Below are positions 15,754 through 25,778 of a stretch of 64,000 nucleotides of DNA, one piece after another. The notes below the pieces were generated by a model that was given only the letters and a program-made list of their open reading frames with translations, was not told the origin of the DNA and did not search any database. Position numbers and translations under genes: made by a program. Positions within the stretch are counted from its first letter, which is position 1. Each line of letters starts with the position of its first letter. Source of the DNA: CBDFGS01 sp965247255 (GTDB taxonomy: Bacteria; Chloroflexota; Dehalococcoidia; Lucifugimonadales; CAUZJF01). Location of the stretch: positions 450,002 to 514,001 of the forward strand of contig CBDFGS010000008.1 of NCBI GenBank assembly GCA_965247255.1. The letters are read 5' to 3'.

Positions 15754-16013
15754 GCCCACGCGGACTCGTCCACAGTCTCGAAGACCTCAAGGGCAGCATC
15801 AAAACCCTCTGCCTCATCTCGGCTCCATACGCCGAACAGGTCGTCTAACGAAGGCCCTATCGCGTTCGGATTCCCCTTGCGGTCCGTTATGCCGGCACCC
15901 TTCCTGAGCAGCCTCAACGCAGCTTGATTCAGAGAGATTCCCTCCTGCCTTGCGAGGCTATGCATAATGGTGCTCAGTTCGTCGTCGAATCCTCTGAGCG
16001 TAAGTTGGTTCAT
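15750..16013 (-). CDS. vapB: VapB-type antitoxin
   Basis: The 87-residue protein begins MNQLTLRGFDDELSTIMHSL and continues SLNQAALRLLRKGAG, a ribbon-helix-helix DNA-binding segment. The acidic C-terminal part (LFGVWSRDEAEGFDAALEVF) would wrap the toxin. AAGGAGGTAACACGAC precedes the start. Antitoxins of this type usually repress their own operon. The last residue overlaps the VapC start. Confidence 0.85.
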   Translation of the reverse strand: MNQLTLRGFDDELSTIMHSLARQEGISLNQAALRLLRKGAGITDRKGNPNAIGPSLDDLFGVWSRDEAEGFDAALEVFETVDESAWA

Positions 16014-16105
16014 GTCGTGTTACCTCCTTGCGAGTCATTGTTAGAGGCGCCACGAGTCAGTATATCCGTCACCCCATGCGCGGGTCAAGGCTCGTCGGTC
16101 AATTC

Positions 16106-16561
16106 TCAGGTGAACAGTCGCCACGTGAGCAGACCGCAGATGACGAGCAGCACGACGGCGGTCACGCGGAGCATGGTAAACAACTGCTTCGTCTCCTTGT
16201 GCGCGGCGGTCTCCTTCCGGTACGCCTTCTCCAGCTCCTCGTATGGCCGTCTGCTGGCGGATGCGGACTCCCTGGCCTCGTCCCGCTCCCGCTCCAACTC
16301 GGATGCTCCTCGCTGCAACTCCGAGGCACTTTGTTCCAACTCCCGCACGGTCCGCTCAAGCTCGTCCTCCCTGACGATGGCCCGGCGCAGCAGCTCCTCG
16401 TCGCTCAGATGCTCCGGCCCGTGCATCCGCACGAACACCCGGCGGCCCTCCCTGCGGACCTCGACATCTCTCCTCCCGATCATCCGGTCGAGGGTCGAGA
16501 GGGATACCTCCAGTTCCTGCGCCGCCTCCGCTTTCGGCACCCAGCGGACAGGCTCGTCCAT
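16106..16561 (-). CDS. Membrane-anchored helix-turn-helix protein with coiled coil
   Basis: The 151-residue protein has an unusual order of parts. Residues 5-45 form an excisionase/MerR-like HTH (WVPKAEAAQELEVSLSTLDR, then RREGRRVFVRM). Residues 50-120 are a long charged coiled coil (DELERTVRELEQSASELQRG). Residues 128-149 form one membrane helix (LRVTAVVLLVICGLLTWRLF) at the very C-terminus. GGGAGGAGGCAGCG precedes the start, 15 bases from the IS1380 end, so its native promoter may be lost. A tail-anchored DNA-binding protein is plausible; the function is unknown. Confidence 0.7.
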   Translation of the reverse strand: MDEPVRWVPKAEAAQELEVSLSTLDRMIGRRDVEVRREGRRVFVRMHGPEHLSDEELLRRAIVREDELERTVRELEQSASELQRGASELERERDEARESASASRRPYEELEKAYRKETAAHKETKQLFTMLRVTAVVLLVICGLLTWRLFT

Positions 16562-16576
16562 CGCTGCCTCCTCCCT

Positions 16577-18288
16577 TTAGCCCGAATCCACCGAAGGACG
16601 TCCTTGGGGACAGCCCTTGAAGAAGCCAGCGGGTGCTCCTCTGAATCTGGGATAATGGTTTTGGAACAGAAACCCGCCCGGAAACAAGGAGCACCCAATA
16701 GATGCTGCCACAGAACAAACCCGACCGTATCCGCGTCCTCTTTGACGACCATCGCCTGGTGGCCAATGCCGGCCTGCTCCTGCCGGCCACCCTAGCCCGG
16801 CACCTGGGCCTGCGGGAACTCGTCGACCATCACCTTGACCTCGGCGGAGCGCCGGGACGGGCGAACACTGGGGACAAGATGCTGACGCTGGTCGCTTCCG
16901 CGCTGGCAGGCGGCGACTGCATCGACGACGCCGATGCGCTGCGCGCTGGTGGGACGGTTGGTGTTCTAGGCTGCGTGGTCAAGGCGCCATCCACCCTGGG
17001 GACCTTCCTGCGCAGCTTCCGGTGGGGGCATGTCCGTCAACTCGACCGCGTGAGCCGCCAGTTGTTGGCCCGGGCCTGGGCCGCTGGGGCCGGACCCGGC
17101 GACTCGCCCCTGACCATCGACCTGGACTCGACCATCTGCGAGACCTATGGACTGGCCAAGGAGGGAGCGCGCCACCACGGCTATACCGGCGCCCGCGGCT
17201 ATCACCCGCTGCTGGCCATTGCCGCCGGCACCGGCGAGGTGCTGATGTCCCGGCTGCGCGAGGGCCGGGCCAACACCGCCCGTGGCGCCGCCCACTTCCT
17301 GCGTGAGACGGTGGGGCGGGTGCGCTACGGCGGGGCCAGGGGACAACTCACGGTGCGGGCCGACAGCGGCTTCTACGCCCACACTGTCGTTGCCGCCTGC
17401 CGGGAAATGGATGTCCGCTTCTCTATCACCATCCGCCAGCGCGCCAGGCTGCGGGATCTGATCGAGGCGATACCAGAGGAGGACTGGACTCCCATTCCCT
17501 ACTGGATGGACGGCGCCGCCGATGTCGCCGAGACGACTTACACCCCGTTCCAGACCAAGCCGGACGCCGCGCCGGTGCGGCTCATTGTCCGGCGGGTGAA
17601 GCCGACGCCCGGTTCCCAGCTCGCCCTCTTCGCCAGATACAGCTATCACGCCTTCATCACCGACCGCGATGGGGAGACGCTGGAACTGGAGGCCGATCAT
17701 CGCCGCCACGCCGAGGTCGAGAACGCCATACGCGACCTCAAGTACGGCGTCGGGCTGAACCACATGCCGTCGGCGCGCTTCGCCGCCAACGGCGCCTGGC
17801 TGGCGGTCCAGGTGATGGCGCATAACCTGGCCCGCTGGACGGCGCGGATTGGTCTGGGCGAGCGGACCGTGATCACCAAGACCCTCAGGCGGCGGGTCTT
17901 CGCTCTGGTGGGACGGATCACCCGCTCGGCGCGCCGCCTCACTTTGCATCTCCCCCGGCGCTGGCCTTGGGAAACCCAGTTCACTCGCGCCTTGGCCCGG
18001 CTGCAAGCCATTCCGTTCCCGGCCTGACGGCCAGCCTGCAACTGACCCAACGTCCCCGCAATCTCGCGCCACCCCGGTCGCGAGAGTCCCCTGCTGCGTA
18101 TCCTCTCGCCTTCCCGCGCATCGCAACTCCCGCATAGGGCCTTAGGGGCCCTGTGCGGCCACTGAAGACCGCCCGCCCGCCTCCCATCTACCCCAAGACC
18201 CCAGGCCATCTCCCCTGTAGCTCCCTCACCCACCCCCTTCCGCTGCCCTCACGCCGTCCATCGGTGTCCTTCGGTGGATTCGGGCTAA
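16577..18288 (+). mobile_element. IS1380-family element, copy 1
   Basis: Perfect 22-bp terminal repeats, starting TTAGCCCGAATCCACCGAAG on the left with the exact reverse complement on the right. The element is 1712 bp with one transposase. Flanking bases (CCCT left, GACC right) differ, so the direct repeat is missing. The right end truncates the NHL lipoprotein gene. Recombination between IS1380 copies could explain this. Copy 2 is at 51016-52734. Confidence 0.9.
16702..18027 (+). CDS. IS1380-family transposase, copy 1
   Basis: The 441-residue DDE transposase shows FDDHRLVANAGLLLPATLAR near the start, the first catalytic Asp in LTIDLDSTICETYGLAKEG, the second in LTVRADSGFYAHTVVAACRE and the Glu region in DHRRHAEVENAIRDLKYG. 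Full length and without frameshifts. It begins about 125 bases inside the left end, as does copy 2, from which it differs at scattered residues, so the copies are not very recent duplicates of one another. Confidence 0.95.
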   Translation: MLPQNKPDRIRVLFDDHRLVANAGLLLPATLARHLGLRELVDHHLDLGGAPGRANTGDKMLTLVASALAGGDCIDDADALRAGGTVGVLGCVVKAPSTLGTFLRSFRWGHVRQLDRVSRQLLARAWAAGAGPGDSPLTIDLDSTICETYGLAKEGARHHGYTGARGYHPLLAIAAGTGEVLMSRLREGRANTARGAAHFLRETVGRVRYGGARGQLTVRADSGFYAHTVVAACREMDVRFSITIRQRARLRDLIEAIPEEDWTPIPYWMDGAADVAETTYTPFQTKPDAAPVRLIVRRVKPTPGSQLALFARYSYHAFITDRDGETLELEADHRRHAEVENAIRDLKYGVGLNHMPSARFAANGAWLAVQVMAHNLARWTARIGLGERTVITKTLRRRVFALVGRITRSARRLTLHLPRRWPWETQFTRALARLQAIPFPA

Positions 18289-21200
18289 GACCATCAACAC
18301 CTCGGTACCATCCCAATTCCACAACTCGATCATTCCGTTCCCGGGGTTGTTGACCCAAAGCCCGCGGCTACTTGGGTCGATCGCCAACGAGTTGGGATTG
18401 TCGAAGTTGGAGCCGAAGGTCCTGGTCGCCGCCATTCCCGACGCGAGAGGTGGTTCGAAGACAAGGACCCTGTCGTTGGCGTTGTCGGCGACGTGCACAA
18501 CTCCGTCGACATCCACCCGCACAGCCGACGGCGAGTACATGCTGTCGAGACCGGGCTCTTGGTCGCGGCACCATGGGTGCTCGCATCCCTCTATAGCTGG
18601 TTTCCAACTGCGAAAGTCATGTTGACCGAGCACCAGGTCCGCCGACTTTGCGATCTGCCCGGTAGTCGCGTCCACCGGAAAGCGGAGCACTCGGTTGTTA
18701 CCGGCGTCCGCGACCCACAGATTGCCCGCCGGATCGACATCGACTCCGTTCCCCCACCAGCCACCAGGCCGGGCCGCGGAAGTGTATGAGACGAAACAGA
18801 TGGATTCAGCCGTTGGAGCAACCAAGTCCCCTCGATTGCACATGATTCCGGTGAAGTCTTCCTGCCCCCACACTTCGTCGGCAACCGAGTCGTTGTCAAA
18901 AGGGGCCTCGTACTTGAGGACCCTGTTGTTGTGAACATCCGGTACATACAGGTTGGATTCACTATCGACGGCCATGCTCACAAAGGAAGGGTGCTCCCAG
19001 GGACTTTCACTGACATCTGGCACACCGCACAGTGTGGTTGGGTCTGCCAGTGCCCTGATGGGAAAGTTCTGTAGAGCGCCATCTCCGTTGCAGGCCGAGT
19101 GGTCGTACCCAGAGGGTTGACCCAGAACGACTTCGGCGCTGCAAGGACTGGGACCTGCGTAACACTTGTCCAGGTCGATCCCGAGGATGCGGCTGTTGCC
19201 CGAGTCCCAGACGTATGCCCTGCCCGGATCGGTCGCTCTGTCGACCACGACACCACCCGGGTTGAAAACCTTGAACGGGACCACCTGATTCGGTGTGATC
19301 TCCGAAAAATCCGGTTGTCCCAGGATCACGTCCGCCCAAAGATCACCTGATTCACCGCGAACTGGTACCGTTGGTGCATGAGTTGCAGAGCCATCTGCCT
19401 CAGCCCCAGAGCCTGACGGCGGGGCAGACGGAGGTGCGGGGGGGCCTGGCGGGGGGCATTCCGCGTCTCCGCTTGCGCCGATGAGGTTGGCTTCGCTTCG
19501 GCTGATGCGCAGCATGAGCAGGTCGCCCTCGCTCCAGGGCTGATTGCGCACGCTCCAGGCAAGCGCCGGTGCGCCGCCACTGGTGGCCTCAACCGCGTCG
19601 TCGAAGTCCAGGCGCAGAGCCACAGAGCCGTCCAGAGAGATGAAGTCCACGTGGTGGCCCGCCAGAGCGTTGTCGTCAGGCTCAAGCCTCATCACGACGC
19701 GGCCAGACTCCCACTCGATGCGCCGGATTATTGTATGGCAGCCGTTGCGGGTGGCCCGCCAGAACGTTGAATGCCGCAGGGTAAAACCCGCCCCGGTCAG
19801 TACGCCGTCCGCACCGCCCGCGCCCACTGCGTCGCCGGAGGCTACAGGGTCGAAGAACGCCTCGTGCACCACACCCTCCGGCGCCGTCACCTCCACGATG
19901 TCTTCCGCGGATTTCCTCATCGCTTCAGGCATGACGTCGCCACCGCAGATGGTGAGCCAGTTAGGATCAAACACGGTATGGTAGAATCTATACTGCCTCC
20001 GAGGAAGCGGTCGTACGGTATAGAACATAGTAGGATCAGTGGAGAAGAGGTGCGCGTCTCTGCCCTCCTTTAACCCTATTGGCCCTATTGGCGGTTTTCT
20101 ACGACTAGGCCCGTTACGACTAGACCAGTAATGATCAGGATCGATTATTTGGGTGCCGGCGGGCAGACCCGAATCTATATGATGGCGGAAGCTCCTGTGA
20201 TACAGTCCCCCTCTAGCCCGTCGCTCCGTGACGTACTTTTGTATGAGGCACTGCTTGTATAGCTCCTCGCCGTGCTCTGCCGAACCCGTTCTGTAATCCT
20301 CCACCGCCTCCGCCACCAGCGTTCGCAGTTCGGCCAGTGTCCTGGGCGCCGCCGCCTCTGCCACCTCGCTGTTGGGAGTGGCCGACAGAAAGCGCATAGC
20401 GCCCGCCGCCTGCCCAGACACGGGTGCCACGCCGCCTGCCTCTGCCGCAGGCAGCCACGCCTTGTAGGTTACCGACCCATATCGGCTGTAAGGGTCGGGA
20501 GAAATGAACTCGTACGGGTACGAGCCTTTGGCAGCATCCTGGTTGGGATAGAAGTTGGCTTGGACGAATATGATTGCCTCTCTATCCTCCCATCGGGTGT
20601 CGCGGCGCTCTAGCGCTAGGACGGCTGCCTCAAGCGCCGCCTCCTCGGTATCAAAGCGCTCACGACATTCAACTGGTCCGCGTTTCAAGGCAGGCTCCAG
20701 CACGACTAGCTCGCCGTCGCCCTCTCCCTTCAGGTACTCGATGACGTCGAAGGTGTACACGATGCCGTTGTTGTAGTAGCGGCCCTCGTCGTCGTCGCGT
20801 TGCGCATCGGCGCCACCCATGATCAATTTTTCCAACCAAATGGACAACAAACCGGGGGAGTAGTGGAAGTTGCACTTGTTGCCCTTGTCGCCGCGCTGCG
20901 TGGGGGCAGCGGAGACCGAACGCAGCCGCACCCTGGCTATGACGGCGGCGTAGAAATATCTGTTCCTCCAGCAGAAGTGGCTCATAGAGAGGCGGCGGGA
21001 CACTAATGGCCGCTGGGGGTGGGCCACCACCGGGGGAAGCAGGTACAGTTCCGCCACTAGGGGTTTGAGTCGTAGCCGCGACGGGGCAGTCCGCGTCTCT
21101 GGTTGCGCCGGTGAGGTTGGCTTCGCTCTCCCTGATGCGCAGCATGAGCAGGTCGCCGTCGCTCCAGGGCTGATTGCACACGCCCCAGGCAAGCGCCGGT

Positions 21201-22807
21201 GGGCCGCCATTGGTGACCTGAGCGGCGTCGTCGAAGTCCAGGCGCAGAGACACCGAGCCGTCCAGAGAGATGAAGTCCACGTGGTGGTCCGCCAGAGCGT
21301 TGTCGTCAGGCTCTAGCCTCATCACGACGCGGCCTGACTCCCACTCGATGCGCCGCATGGTTGCCTGGATGCCGTTGACGGTGAACGTAGCCGGCTTGAG
21401 CACGCCGTCAGCAACGCCCGCGCCCACCGCTTCGCCGGAGGCTACAGGGTCGAAGAACGCCTCGTGAAGCACCCCCTCCGGCGCCGTCACGGGCACCAAC
21501 CACTCCCAGGATTCCCTCAGACTTTCAGGCAATTCATCAGGCCCGCCGCAGGTAGCTAACGCGTTAGGATCAAACCCGGCATGGTAGAATCTATACTCAC
21601 CCTGCGGGATTGGGCGAGTTGTGAAGAATGGAGCAGGCTTATTAGAGAACAGGTATGCGTCGTTGCCGCTCATATATTCCTTAGGACTCGAGCCCGATCT
21701 TTCAGTGCCAGGTATCCGGGTTCCCGCAGGCGCACCTGAGTTGACAGATAGGCCAAGTCTCGCTCCTGGCTCATCCGCCCATCTAGCCGTTCTCTGAAGT
21801 CTGTACTTCTCGAGCAGGCATTGGTAGTAGTCCTCCTCGCCGTGCTCTGCCGAACCCGTTCTGTAATCCTCCACCACCTCCGTCACCAGCCTTCGCAACT
21901 CGGCCAGTGTCCTGGGCGCCGCCGCCTCTGCCACCCTGCTGTCGGGAGTGGCCGACAGAAAGCGCATAGCGCCCGCCGCCTCCCCAAGCACGGGTGCCCC
22001 CCCGCCTGCCTCTGCCGCAGGCAGCCACGCCTTGTCGGTTACCGTCGCAGATCGGCTGTCAGGGTCGGCAAGCATGAACTCGTACAGGTAGGAGCCTTTG
22101 ACAGCATCCCGGTTGGGCCAGGCGAATATGATTGCCTCTCTATCTTCCCATCGCGTGTCGCGGCGCTCTACCGCGAGAGCGGCTGCCTCAAGCGCAGCCT
22201 CCTCGGTATCAAAGCGATCACGACATTCAACTGGTCCGCGGACAAAGCCAGGCTCCAGCACGACTAGCTCGCCGTCGCCTCCTCCCTTCAGGTACTCGAT
22301 GACGTCGAAAGTGTACACGATGCCGTTGTTGTAGTAGTAGCCACCCTGCGCATCGGTGGCAGGGACCGGGAAGACGACGTCGGCGAACCGGACGAAGGTG
22401 CACTTGATGCCCTTGTCGCCGCGCTGCGTGGGGGCAGCGGAGACCGAACGCAGCCGCACCCTGGCTATGACGTCGGCGTAGAATATCCGCTCCTCCAGCA
22501 TAGGCGGCCCAGTGTAATGCATCCTGGGGGCACCAGCAGCTGGAGAAGCAGGTGGGGGAGCAGGTACAGCAGGGGATTGAGCGGCTGGTTGCGAGGGGGA
22601 CTCGGATTCGGACGTTGCCGTCGCCTGAACCGCATCCGTCCGGGCTGGAGCTTCGGTAGCGGGAGCGCGCGTGGGCTCAGACGGACCTGGAGCCGGCCGT
22701 GCCTGTCCGCATCCCGCGCAGAGCACTGCGCAGAGCAGCAGGAACGTGGCAAACACGCCCCTTACTCTTCCTCCTTTCCCTGTCTTGTTGGTCTTGTTGA
22801 TTCCCAT
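18289..22807 (-). pseudogene. Large two-module NHL-repeat lipoprotein, frameshifted and 3'-truncated
   Basis: The start ATG 22807 opens a lipoprotein signal (GVFATFLLLCAVLCAGC) and a Pro/Ala/Thr-rich linker. Two homologous modules of about 450-490 residues follow, at 22500-21085 and 20980-19460. Each runs from VIARVRLRSVSAAPTQRGDK through YNNGIVYTFDVIEYLKG and RRIEWESGRVVMRLEPDDNA to a conserved strand-rich end. The frame breaks at the start of module 2: the minus strand has ATATTTCTACGCC where module 1 has ATATTCTACGCC, one extra T (about 20954-20956). Past it, the protein continues into beta-propeller NHL repeats (VILGQPDFSE, DPAGNLWVADAGNNRVLRFP). It is cut by IS1380 after GMIELWNWDGTEVLMV. 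The family's role is unknown; an exported surface protein is likely. Confidence 0.75.
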
Positions 22808-22882
22808 ACGGCCCTTAATTAGACTCCCTGCTGGCACGCGTTTGCCCGTGACCGTCTGTCTGATCCCACACAGCTTCCACGG

Positions 22883-24016
22883 TCAGGGCTTCGCCAGGAC
22901 GAAGTCGCACTGAGCCTTGGTCAGAGACGAACACAGACTGAGCCGGTCCTCAAGCAACAGTTTCAGGCGTTCCGCCATAACGACATCGGTCCATGACCTG
23001 GGCGGCCCTCCTGTTGCAGGGTTATTGGGATCGGGCGGCCTAGCCAACCTAAAGGGAGTCGCGGGGTGCAACCCGATCAAGCCGAGTAGTCGTCCCGATT
23101 CATCGAAGACCGCATCTCCTACAGATTCGGGCCGCCCTACGAGCCGCAATACGTCGGGATGAGTCACAAAACCGAACAACACCTCCTCCCAGTCCTTAAG
23201 CGAGCGTGCAGTTCCCGGCACGGCAGTCCAAGGCTGTGTGATAGCCCTTTTCTGGTAGCTCACAACCTTCTGCCCGGTGGCTAGGCTCGCACCACTCCCA
23301 AATTCTGCTGAGGGCAAGGCAGTAGTACCTTCGGTCGCGAAAATACGCGCACCTGTTAAGACATCAGTGCGGAGCATTGTCCCCCTAAAGCTCCCTCTCC
23401 TCGGTACCGCGATTACAGTACACAGGTCCTGCGTAACTCGACCCATAACGGTCATCACATGACCGTCAGAATCAACGATCACTCCGGTCCTAATGCCGAT
23501 CCCTCCGCTACCATTAGGCTTATACCTTGCCACGAACACAAGTGTGTCGACTCCAACGTCCAAAATGGGATTGCCTTGTCCATCACCTACAAGATGAAGG
23601 TCAGCGTCAAAAAAGCCAGGGAATTTGGCCGCTACTTTGGCCGCTACATAATCCGGATCGCAGGACGCTGGCGCACCACCGGGACTCGGAGGTTCGGTTC
23701 CGGCGTTAATTGGGGTGGGTTCACTCATACTGACGTTGGGCAACACCTCGCCGCCGCTCGGGGAAGCGCCGCTAGAGGATTGAGCGGCTGCCTCCGTAGG
23801 TTCTGTTCCCGCATTGGGCAACACCTCGTCGCCACTCGGGGATTGAGCGGCTGCCTCCGTAGGTTCTGCTCCTGCATTGGGCAACACCTCGTCGCCGCTC
23901 GGGGAAGCCGGAGCAGAGGCGCAGGCAGCCAGAAGCACTAGCAGTCCGACGACGACTGCGTGATTGAAGTACACTTTCAAGGCTCTCGCAAGGCTGAACA
24001 GCACCTTCTGGTTCAT
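22883..24016 (-). CDS. Lipoprotein with a degenerate trypsin-like protease fold
   Basis: The 377-residue protein has a lipobox signal (VVVGLLVLLAACASAPA). Next come two near-perfect copies and one diverged copy of a 21-residue linker repeat around SPSGDEVLPNAGTEPTEAAA (residues 38-95). A globular domain follows from about 115. Its pattern GIGIRTGVIVDSDGHVMTVM, VIAVPRRGSFRGTMLRTD and SGRLLGLIGLHP resembles the chymotrypsin-fold HtrA-like proteases, but a catalytic GNSGG-type serine motif is replaced by VGDAVFDESG, so it is probably inactive. It is secreted and lipid-anchored. The DNA encoding the linker shows direct repeats. A worn copy of its 5' end lies near 36.65 kb. Confidence 0.7.
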   Translation of the reverse strand: MNQKVLFSLARALKVYFNHAVVVGLLVLLAACASAPASPSGDEVLPNAGAEPTEAAAQSPSGDEVLPNAGTEPTEAAAQSSSGASPSGGEVLPNVSMSEPTPINAGTEPPSPGGAPASCDPDYVAAKVAAKFPGFFDADLHLVGDGQGNPILDVGVDTLVFVARYKPNGSGGIGIRTGVIVDSDGHVMTVMGRVTQDLCTVIAVPRRGSFRGTMLRTDVLTGARIFATEGTTALPSAEFGSGASLATGQKVVSYQKRAITQPWTAVPGTARSLKDWEEVLFGFVTHPDVLRLVGRPESVGDAVFDESGRLLGLIGLHPATPFRLARPPDPNNPATGGPPRSWTDVVMAERLKLLLEDRLSLCSSLTKAQCDFVLAKP

Positions 24017-24300
24017 GGAGCCCCCTCCAGATATCTCTAGTATCTAATACGCCGACGCGCCAGCCGGGGTTTTGCCGCAGCTGACGCACCTTACCCAACG
24101 CTGTAATCCGAGCTACCCAAGGAGTCGTTTAGGGGTCAGTCAATGGGAGTGAGTTTGCGTCTCCCCTTGGTTTGCAGGTTTCCGTGCAGATGCTCTCCAG
24201 TAGCAGCATCGATTATTGCGATGATGTCGGTATTCTGAGGACACTGCAAGCTGAACCCTTTCGGAGGGGGCGGGCCACATGGAAGCGCAATCGGAACCCC
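23930..24300. repeat. Segmental duplication, copy A
   Basis: The codons for the lipoprotein signal, a hairpin (GCGCCAGC with GCAGCTG-type partner around a GTTTTGCCGC loop) and the end of a small minus-strand frame reappear in the same order at about 36640-36950. The longest shared words include CTTACCCAACGCTGTAATCC and TCGTTTAGGGGTCAGTCAAT. Confidence 0.8.
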
Positions 24301-24378
24301 CTCTATTCTCAGCGTCCAAGCTGTTCTGTCGCGGACGTCTGGGTAGTTCCCGGCATCCAGATTGAACGAGAAGCTCAT
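24136..24378 (-). CDS. Small ORF, probably the 3' end of a lost gene
   Basis: The 80-residue frame begins MSFSFNLDAGNYPDVRDRTA and contains LPCGPPPPKGFSLQCPQNTD then IIAIIDAATGEHLHGNLQTK. The second half is repeated almost exactly at 36.8-36.95 kb, behind a different beginning. The AIIDAATGE stretch looks like a beta-strand end of an exported domain. It has no convincing ribosome site of its own. A plus-strand frame on the opposite side (24412-24549, ending RVRVCSASFGWLKPG) also looks protein-like and may be another fragment. Confidence 0.45.
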   Translation of the reverse strand: MSFSFNLDAGNYPDVRDRTAWTLRIEGVPIALPCGPPPPKGFSLQCPQNTDIIAIIDAATGEHLHGNLQTKGRRKLTPID

Positions 24379-24545
24379 GAGCTCGGCGTTGTAAGTCCTG
24401 ATTTACCAAACTATAAATTGCTGGAGATTCGGGCGGCCGTGGCCCGGTACACCGTGACCGTCAAGCTTGACGTCGAGGTAATGGGACTAAAAAAGCGCAT
24501 GCGGGTTCGGGTCTGCAGCGCCTCGTTCGGCTGGCTCAAGCCCGG

Positions 24546-25778
24546 CTAGCCCGCCTGCCTCACCGCTCGCCAGAGGGCGCCGAGGGTCATCCGCTGACCG
24601 TACAGCAGCATGCCGGCCCGGAAGATTCGGGCTGAGACGAAGAGCATCACCATCCCGGCCAGCACAGTTACCGCCAGGCTCGCGAGTATCTCGGCGTTCG
24701 ACAGGTCTGCCGATCCCATTCGCAGCATCATCGTCGTGGGCGCCGTGATCGGAATGAAGGAGAGAACCGTGGCGAGTCCGCCATCCGGCGCGGTGAGGAT
24801 CGTGTTAAACGAGAAAGACACAGGAAGAATCGCAGGCATGATAACCATAGTGGTGATCGGACCCGCCTCCTTCGCCGAGGTCGTCGCCGACCCGATTCCG
24901 GCGAGGACCACCGCGAACAGGAAGTATCCGGCGATGAAGAACAGGGAGGCGTACGCGAGGGTCAGAGGCTCGATCTCCAGGTCCGGGGCATTCGGGATCT
25001 GGTCGATGATCTGGGGCCCGATTATCGCCATCGAGGCGACCCACACCATTAACTGAACCAACGAGGCCGTCCCCAGCGCCACGATCTTCCCCGCCATCAG
25101 CGAGAGAGGCGAGACCGAGGTCAGCAGCACGTCGACCATCCGGTTCTCCTTCTCCTCTGAAACGCTCTCGAGGAGGGAACCGGCGCCTATCACGATGGAC
25201 ATCAGGAGTAGAAACATGAAGATGAGCGGGACCGCGAACTGGTTGAGCCCGTCTTCTTCGTCCGGCGAGACGGACCCGTCTTCGCCGACGTGGACACGGA
25301 CATAGTCGGCTCCTGCGATCACGCGTTCCAGCAAGCTCGGGTCGAGCCTCTCCGCGAGCAGGGACACTCTCAGGAAGGAGGCGAACCGCCTGCGGCTGTC
25401 TCTGCCGGCGAATATCCCAGACCTTTGCGATAGCCACTCGGCGTCGCCGGACTGGAGGAAGTCTGCCGATACGATGAAGAGGTCCTCGATGTCGCCGGCC
25501 ACGATGGCGTCGATCCCACCCTCGCGGGTGTCGAACCGTGTGAGGTTCGGGAAGTCTGCCTCAGAGAGCTCACCCGACAGGTCCACGTAGCCGATCGGCT
25601 TCGATTCGGGCTCGTCTTCGTCGTCATCTGCAAGAGACCGGACGATCGGCACGACGATCAGGAGGACCAAGAGTATCGCCGGCACGAGCCCGGTGATGAT
25701 CAGCCATATCCGGCGCCCTATGGCGCGCCGGAACTCTTCGGTGAAGACGATCTTGGCCTCAGCTATCGTGTCGCGCAC
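24546..25778 (-). CDS. ABC-2 type exporter permease (NatB-like)
   Basis: The 410-residue membrane protein has one helix near residue 25-50 (IWLIITGLVPAILLVLLIVV), a large extracytoplasmic domain of about 130 residues, and five or six clustered helices from residue 175 on (VPLIFMFLLLMSIVIGAGSL, LFFIAGYFLFAVVLAGIGSA). The EEKENRMVDVLLTSVSPLSL motif between helices is diagnostic of NatB/YhaP-type permeases. The start overlaps the end of the upstream ATPase gene by 20 bases, so they form one two-gene operon. The substrate (Na+, peptide or drug) cannot be told from sequence. Confidence 0.9.
   Translation of the reverse strand: MRDTIAEAKIVFTEEFRRAIGRRIWLIITGLVPAILLVLLIVVPIVRSLADDDEDEPESKPIGYVDLSGELSEADFPNLTRFDTREGGIDAIVAGDIEDLFIVSADFLQSGDAEWLSQRSGIFAGRDSRRRFASFLRVSLLAERLDPSLLERVIAGADYVRVHVGEDGSVSPDEEDGLNQFAVPLIFMFLLLMSIVIGAGSLLESVSEEKENRMVDVLLTSVSPLSLMAGKIVALGTASLVQLMVWVASMAIIGPQIIDQIPNAPDLEIEPLTLAYASLFFIAGYFLFAVVLAGIGSATTSAKEAGPITTMVIMPAILPVSFSFNTILTAPDGGLATVLSFIPITAPTTMMLRMGSADLSNAEILASLAVTVLAGMVMLFVSARIFRAGMLLYGQRMTLGALWRAVRQAG

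Noticed and set aside
16966..18135. A 389-residue minus-strand frame
   Set aside because: Antisense to the IS1380 transposase; a matching long antisense frame occurs in copy 2, as expected from codon bias at high GC.
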